Assembly: GCF_032854445.1 (NCBI RefSeq)
Contig: NC_088295.1
Location: forward strand, 5,336,501-5,396,500
Direction of reading: 5' to 3'
From: Liolophura sinensis
Taxonomy: Eukaryota; Mollusca; Polyplacophora; Chitonida; Chitonidae
Length of the DNA: 60,000 bases
Positions 55,476-60,000 of the stretch are shown one piece after another (position 1 is the stretch's first letter; each line of letters starts with the position of its first letter). Position numbers and translations under genes: made by a program. The notes under the pieces are model-generated. The model worked only from the letters and a program-made list of their open reading frames with translations, did not search any database and had not been told where the DNA came from.

Positions 55476-57004
55476 CTATCAAAAAAAAGAATCGCATAGG
55501 TGTTTTGTTTTATTTTAAAATGAAATAAATACATTTTGTCTTCATTTCATGAGCAAAATGTGTTTTAATATTGTTAATAGTCACAGTTAGCACACATTTT
55601 ATTCCTCAAAACATTTCTTGGTTGAAAATGTTGAGTTTGGAGGCCGTTTTTGGAAGAAGTAAAAAATACAGCACCACACTGCATCACGTGCAGTCTTACA
55701 CGCCGAACTTACGCATGGAAAGCATGCAGTGTGTGACTATAAAACCGCAACTTCGGGCCAGAAATCGGCGTCTTTCAAGTGGTGTTTTCAAGCTGATTCA
55801 ACATGCCACGTCTTGACACTGTCACAAGAAATATTGCCATTGGAAGACTTCAAGCTGGAGAGTCCCAATCGTCCATTTCTAGGCGTCTACACGTCAGCCA
55901 GAGCACGATTTCACGGCTTGCTGCCCGCTACAACAATACTGGGACAACAAATGACCGTCGGCGTTCAGGTCGACCACGTGTCACTACAGCAGCCCAAGAT
56001 CGCTACATAAGGGTCCTCCATTTGCGTGACCGTTGTGCTACAGCTGAAAGTACAGCAGCCAGCATACCGGGACTGAGGAGGATATCAGGTCAGACAGTGC
56101 GGAACAGGCTGAGGGAACATGGACTGAGAGCCAGGAGGCCCTATGTTGGGATCGTGCTGCGTCCTCACCATCGCGCCAATCGCCTCCGATGGTGTAACAA
56201 CGTGACTGCATGGAATCTACGCAACTGGCGACGCATTTGGTTCAGTGATGAGTCCAGATTCCTATTGCAGTGAAGTGATGGTAGAAATCGGGTTTACAGA
56301 CGTGCTCACGAACGTTATACCCCTAACTGCGTACGCCAAGTGGACAGATTTGGTGGAGGGAGTGTGATGATGTGGGCAGCAATATCGTATACTGGTCGTA
56401 CAAATCTTGTCCACGTTCAGGGAAATCTTACGGCCGTACGCTACCGAGACACCATCCTGCAGCCACACCTCTTACCTGTCATTGACGTTCAGCGGGAGTT
56501 GTTCCAGCAGGACAACGCCAGACCGCACACGGCACGTGTCACAAGGGACTTCCTCGCCGAAAACAATGTAAATGTGCTACCCTGGCCGTCCCGTTCCCTG
56601 GATCTTAACCCAATTGAACATCTGTGGGATGAACTTGATCGACGTCTACGCCAACGTCAACCTCAACCCCAAACGCTTCAAGAGCAAGTTGCATGTTTGC
56701 AGGAGGAGTGGCAGAACATTCCCCAGGCCTCTATCCAGCGTCTCATCCAGTCCATGACAAGGCGTGTCAGAACTGTTATTCGTGCCCGTGGTGGTCACAA
56801 CAGATACTGACATTCCACTCAAGTGGGAGACTCATTGTGAGTGTCTTACCTCAAGTTGATGGCCTTGTTGTCTAGATATGGACCCTTCCTTAATCTGTGT
56901 AAAAAAATTTTTGCAGAATAGCAATTCTTATTTAGTTATGCATAATTGAAAAGACTGCATCACCTCCGCAAAAAACCGGGTTATGCGTTTCTTTTTTTAG
57001 ATAG
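55476..57004 (+). mobile_element. Tc1 family transposon, 1529 bp
   Basis: Terminal inverted repeats start CTATCAAAAAAAAGAA on the left and CTATCTAAAAAAAGAA on the right (reverse complement), then CGCATA on both sides. TA lies immediately outside each end (55474-55475 and 57005-57006), the duplicated target. Size and content are those of a complete Tc1/mariner element. Confidence 0.93.
55803..56810 (+). pseudogene. Tc1 transposase with one in-frame stop
   Basis: A single frame of 336 codons with one TGA at 56271-56273 (codon 157). N-terminal helix-turn-helix (ISRRLHVSQSTISRLAARY), a GRPR linker motif, and then the DDE domain: Asp149 in WFSDES, Asp237 in QQDNARPHTAR and Glu272 in LNPIEHLWDE. 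There are 34 residues between the second Asp and the Glu, i.e. DD34E, the Tc1 pattern. The stop falls eight residues after the first catalytic Asp. Otherwise the frame is intact, suggesting recent inactivation. Confidence 0.92.
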
Positions 57005-57474
57005 TATATTAGATGTAAACTCCTCCAATATAGAGCCCTTCTGGTTACGTTCAGAGTCACCCCAGAGAACACTGTGGGCATTAAAGTCACCCCAAAAAAG
57101 ACATGCTTTAGGTAATTGATCATATAAATTTTGCAGCTCTTGTTGGTGAAGAGTAGAAGAAGGTGGTATGTAAATAGAACAGATTGTTAATATTATACAC
57201 TGTGTGATACGCACCGCCACCGCCTGCAAGTTGGTGTTCAGTGCCAGTCTATTGTGTATTACGCCTTGCCTGATCAAAAGAGAAGAACCGCCTGATGTCT
57301 TTCCATTCGTAGACGCGGCAACAGCGTCATGAGATACTGATGACTAGGATCAGTCATTACAGTTTCCTGCAAGCTAAAAGCTATAAGAATGAGGTCTTGA
57401 GCTAACATCAGGAGCTCTGCGAGGTTACACCTCAATCCTCTACAGTTCCACTGTAAGATCTTTGTAGTAGCCAT
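57005..57474 (-). pseudogene. Retrotransposon ORF2 start, endonuclease domain
   Basis: Starts MATTKILQWNCRGLRCNLAE at 57474 and reaches LQET, the first catalytic region. A frameshift near 57276 follows. It then continues with IYIPPSS and FWGDFNAHSVLWGD, the conserved endonuclease core, up to the Tc1 insertion. Broken by the frameshift and by the transposon, so not functional. Confidence 0.85.
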
Positions 57475-57482
57475 TATGAATA

Positions 57483-58985
57483 TTAATTTTTTTTTTCCCT
57501 GGACTTCTTATACGTCGCTGCCCTACGCTCAACAAAATCCTCCTGTGACAACGTTATCAACTTCCTCTGCTTTTTAACCTTGTCAACTTTAGAATCACGT
57601 CGCAATGTGCGATAATACGACCCCAGGGATGTTGAGATAGGTACCAAAACCTCGCCCTTGCCATTGGTATAGGTAGGCAAGTCTTCGGGCGCATCCATTT
57701 CCGAAAGAGATTCCTCCATATTGGATTCTCCACCAGCCCTAGACATATCAGATTGCTGAGAGCTTCCCTGAGGATCAAGGCAATCTGCTATATCTCTAGG
57801 GTCTAACTGTGACTGAGCGTGCTACCCATAAGGACGGGCTCTTACCAAGTGCGTCTCCTTAATGCAGGATGGTGTAGTATTCGAAATTCCTGACGATCTA
57901 GGGGGTGAGGAGGTATTCGAGATTTGACCCATACTGACAACCCACTCCGAGCTATTTGACGTCTGAGATGCCTCGCAAAGTCTTTGGGGCCCACCTACTA
58001 CTGGCGATTCGCTTAACTTCCTGACCTTATTTGTAGCATGAATGCGCTTAATTCGAATCTTTTTGCTGGAGAACATGGAGTTGGTGATAACCTGCCGCTC
58101 TCCAGCTTCCTCGGTGTCAGCAGTTTAGTTTTCCAAAGTCCCCTTATTTTGTTAACTGGAAGGAACAGACTCGCCAGAAACTCCATTTTCCGTATCATCC
58201 CCATGTCCCTCACTATAATTACCATCATCATCTCCTCGACCCTCATTCTCACCTTTATTGTCACCTTCAACTTCATAATCATTACTATCTTTATCATTAT
58301 CATTGCAATCGTTATCGTCATTATCGCCATTATCATTTTCATCACTCAACGGGCAGTCCTTTTGAAAGTGGCCTGCCTGTTTACACTTGAGGCATTTATC
58401 CTTTAAAGGACAGTCGGCCTTGAAATGTTCTGTGCTATCGCAGATGTGACAGGCACGGACCTGACCTCCGTACCACAAAGGAATTCTAAAATTCCCAACC
58501 GCAATTGATTGTGGAATGATCTCGGTCACACCACTCATGTAAATACGGCGCATACCATTCTCTAGTGACTTGTTAAAAAGGTAATGTTCCCGGCAGATGT
58601 GATGGACCGTACCATACCTGGGCATCATACATAGTGTCATCGGGCACCTCTATCGGACATCGAGATCTAACCAGGATCCTTTGCTCCTCCACATCATATA
58701 TTGACCAGCATACCCCTTTGAAGGTGAAGCCGCTAGTAAACAGCTGTTCCTTCACAGTTTGCGTAGCCATTGTAACATTCCAGACGTCTCTAGAGGCATT
58801 GATTAGTCCTTTTAGGACATTAGGCCCACTTTCCACTAACTCCTTTAACCGTTTGTATACATCAACCGGTTGTACACCTCCCTGTATTACAAACTTAATG
58901 CTTAAGGGTCTATTTACTCGCCCTGCCCACAATACTGTGGGCCAAGGCGAGAACTACTACCCTAAAGAGAGAACCACAACTATGC
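57483..58985 (-). pseudogene. Retrotransposon ORF1 (gag-like), frameshifted
   Basis: From about 58932 (MWAGRVNRPLSIKFVIQGGV) to the stop at 57483. It has an N-terminal gag-like domain, two adjacent CCHC zinc knuckles (CDSTEHFKADC and CKQAGHFQKDC), an Asp/Asn/Glu-rich stretch (around 58200-58340) and a basic C-terminal end. Frameshifts near 58620, 58160 and 57820 break it into pieces. It is the nucleic-acid-binding partner of ORF2 in this class of element. Confidence 0.83.
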
Positions 58986-59719
58986 GTTTGGAACAGTGTG
59001 GATGCTGAGTGCAAAATAGATAAGGTATTACAAAGTGGAAATGCACTAGACTATGTACAGGCTGTTTACAGAGAGGCTAGTGAACACGTCCTGCCCCTAA
59101 GAGCGACAGAGCGTCGCACCACCCTCAAACTGGTTTATTTCACGTGACCGCTAAACAAAAGCTGATCGAGTGATGACAAAAGCCCTATTCAGCTAAGAGC
59201 ACAAAGGCTAGTTCCACTGTCAGCCACGGACTAACTCTTTTTACAACTAGCCTCCCCCCCCCCCCCCCACTTCACCCACCAGCTAAGACAACACCTAAAC
59301 TTCGTGCAAGGATGCACAAACCTACAACCAGCAGCTTAAACGCTGTTCTTTGTCTCCTCCACTAGCTTGGGATTGAATAAACCTCGACCGGGCAGGCTGA
59401 CCTCGTCCACTGTCCTATGCCTTAACTTGTATAGGCCTTTTAACCTGTAGAGACGTTATAACATAGGACACACGACAACTGGTGTCTGAGTCAAACCACG
59501 CACGCCGGCCAAATAGCCACACGAATCTTAAGACAAAAACGTCGAAACTGGTCAAAAATAAGAAATTCCTCAACGAAAAGTATACAAGACTAATGCTCAC
59601 AACTCAGCGCAACTGTTGATTGCAAAAGCAACGATAAATTCGCTAAATGTCAGCTGAAATTTAACTTGGACAGACGGAGCTACCAAACAACACGTCCGAC
59701 CTCTCTCCAGTCCAGTCAG

Positions 59720-60000
59720 AAATAGCGGTGAATCTCAGTGAGTGTGATACACCTGTCAGTGTAGAGCCATTCTATATACTGTGTGGAGTCTCAGCAAGTG
59801 TGGTACACCTGCCATTGTAGTCCTGCTATAAACTGTGGTGAATCTCAGTGAGTGTGATACACCTGTCAGTGTAGAACCAGTCTATATACTGTGTGGAGTT
59901 GCAGCAAGTGTGGTACACCTGCCATTGTAGTCCTGCTATAAACTGTGGGTAATCTCAGTGAGTGTAGTACATCTGTCAGTGTAGAGTCATTCTATAAATT
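59720..60000. repeat. 56-bp satellite array, start of the next boundary
   Basis: Begins at the same junction with the retrotransposon 5' end as at 29735 and is nearly identical to 29735-30015. It runs off the right edge. This suggests a third unit follows. Confidence 0.93.

Larger units (their letters stand above)
55100..59720 (-). mobile_element. Non-LTR retrotransposon (Jockey/I-like), interrupted by Tc1
   Basis: Minus strand, from a 5' untranslated region (about 59720-58985, including a C-tract at 59254-59268) through ORF1 and into ORF2. ORF2 begins eight bases after ORF1 ends and codes for an apurinic-type endonuclease. A Tc1 element (55476-57004) splits that domain, whose end (VLDLALADAG, then DLYGSDHIP) lies at 55430-55290. 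No reverse transcriptase is found further left, where the 93-bp repeats begin. The element thus has its 5' end but no 3' half, the opposite of the usual 5' truncation. The left limit is approximate. Confidence 0.82.

Overview
The window is eukaryotic genomic DNA, most likely from a mollusc or another lophotrochozoan. The reasons are intron-rich genes with GT..AG splice sites, tRNA-derived SINEs with a mollusc-style 3' tail (orphan 'gtacggcgtaaaacacc' and 'ggcgttaaaccccaagcact' ends), gypsy-like solo LTRs, a Tc1 transposon, a non-LTR retrotransposon and very many intronic minisatellites. The species assignment is inference. The central content is a cluster of alpha-L-fucosidase (glycoside hydrolase family 29, GH29) genes.

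Layout. The left edge (1-2560) has a 36-bp and a ~20-bp minisatellite, an orphan fucosidase last exon on the minus strand (1505-1811) and a SINE fragment. From about 2560 the window is two head-to-tail copies of a ~27-30 kb unit, and the start of a third boundary lies at the right end. Each unit begins with a 56-bp satellite (2560-3875, 29735-30870, 59720-60000). It then holds a G/T-rich minisatellite, an intact 8-exon fucosidase gene (6898-16784 and 34958-45127, each giving 464 residues), a decayed fucosidase pseudogene (about 17982-20690 and 46325-49030), several minisatellites, two minus-strand exons of a tectonin-repeat protein resembling TECPR1 (26359-26931 and 53599-54497), and a minus-strand non-LTR retrotransposon whose ORF1 end abuts the next satellite. 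In unit 2 a 1529-bp Tc1 element sits inside the endonuclease domain of that retrotransposon. In unit 1 the matching stretch is a 200-N gap.

The units differ by clean insertions and deletions. Unit 1 alone has a duplicated exon 1 (4410-4780), a 758-bp solo LTR with a 4-bp target duplication and a SINE with a 12-bp target duplication. Unit 2 alone has ~620 bp of extra sequence upstream of the gene and a ~320-bp insertion. The three exon 1 copies differ mainly in a short run of codons around residues 57-80, next to the conserved Trp-Phe-Trp of the fucose pocket.

The most unusual structural pattern is that several intronic minisatellites appear to be built from the gene's own splice junctions. 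The exon 2 acceptor is echoed about nine times upstream of exon 2, the exon 5 donor is present three times, the exon 2 donor is present four times in the pseudogene, and the exon 1 donor is echoed in the 40-bp intron 1 array. The secreted fucosidases would hydrolyse alpha-L-fucose from glycans, in lysosomal turnover or in digestion of algal fucans. The sequence alone cannot decide whether the two units are true tandem paralogues or two haplotypes joined in the assembly.
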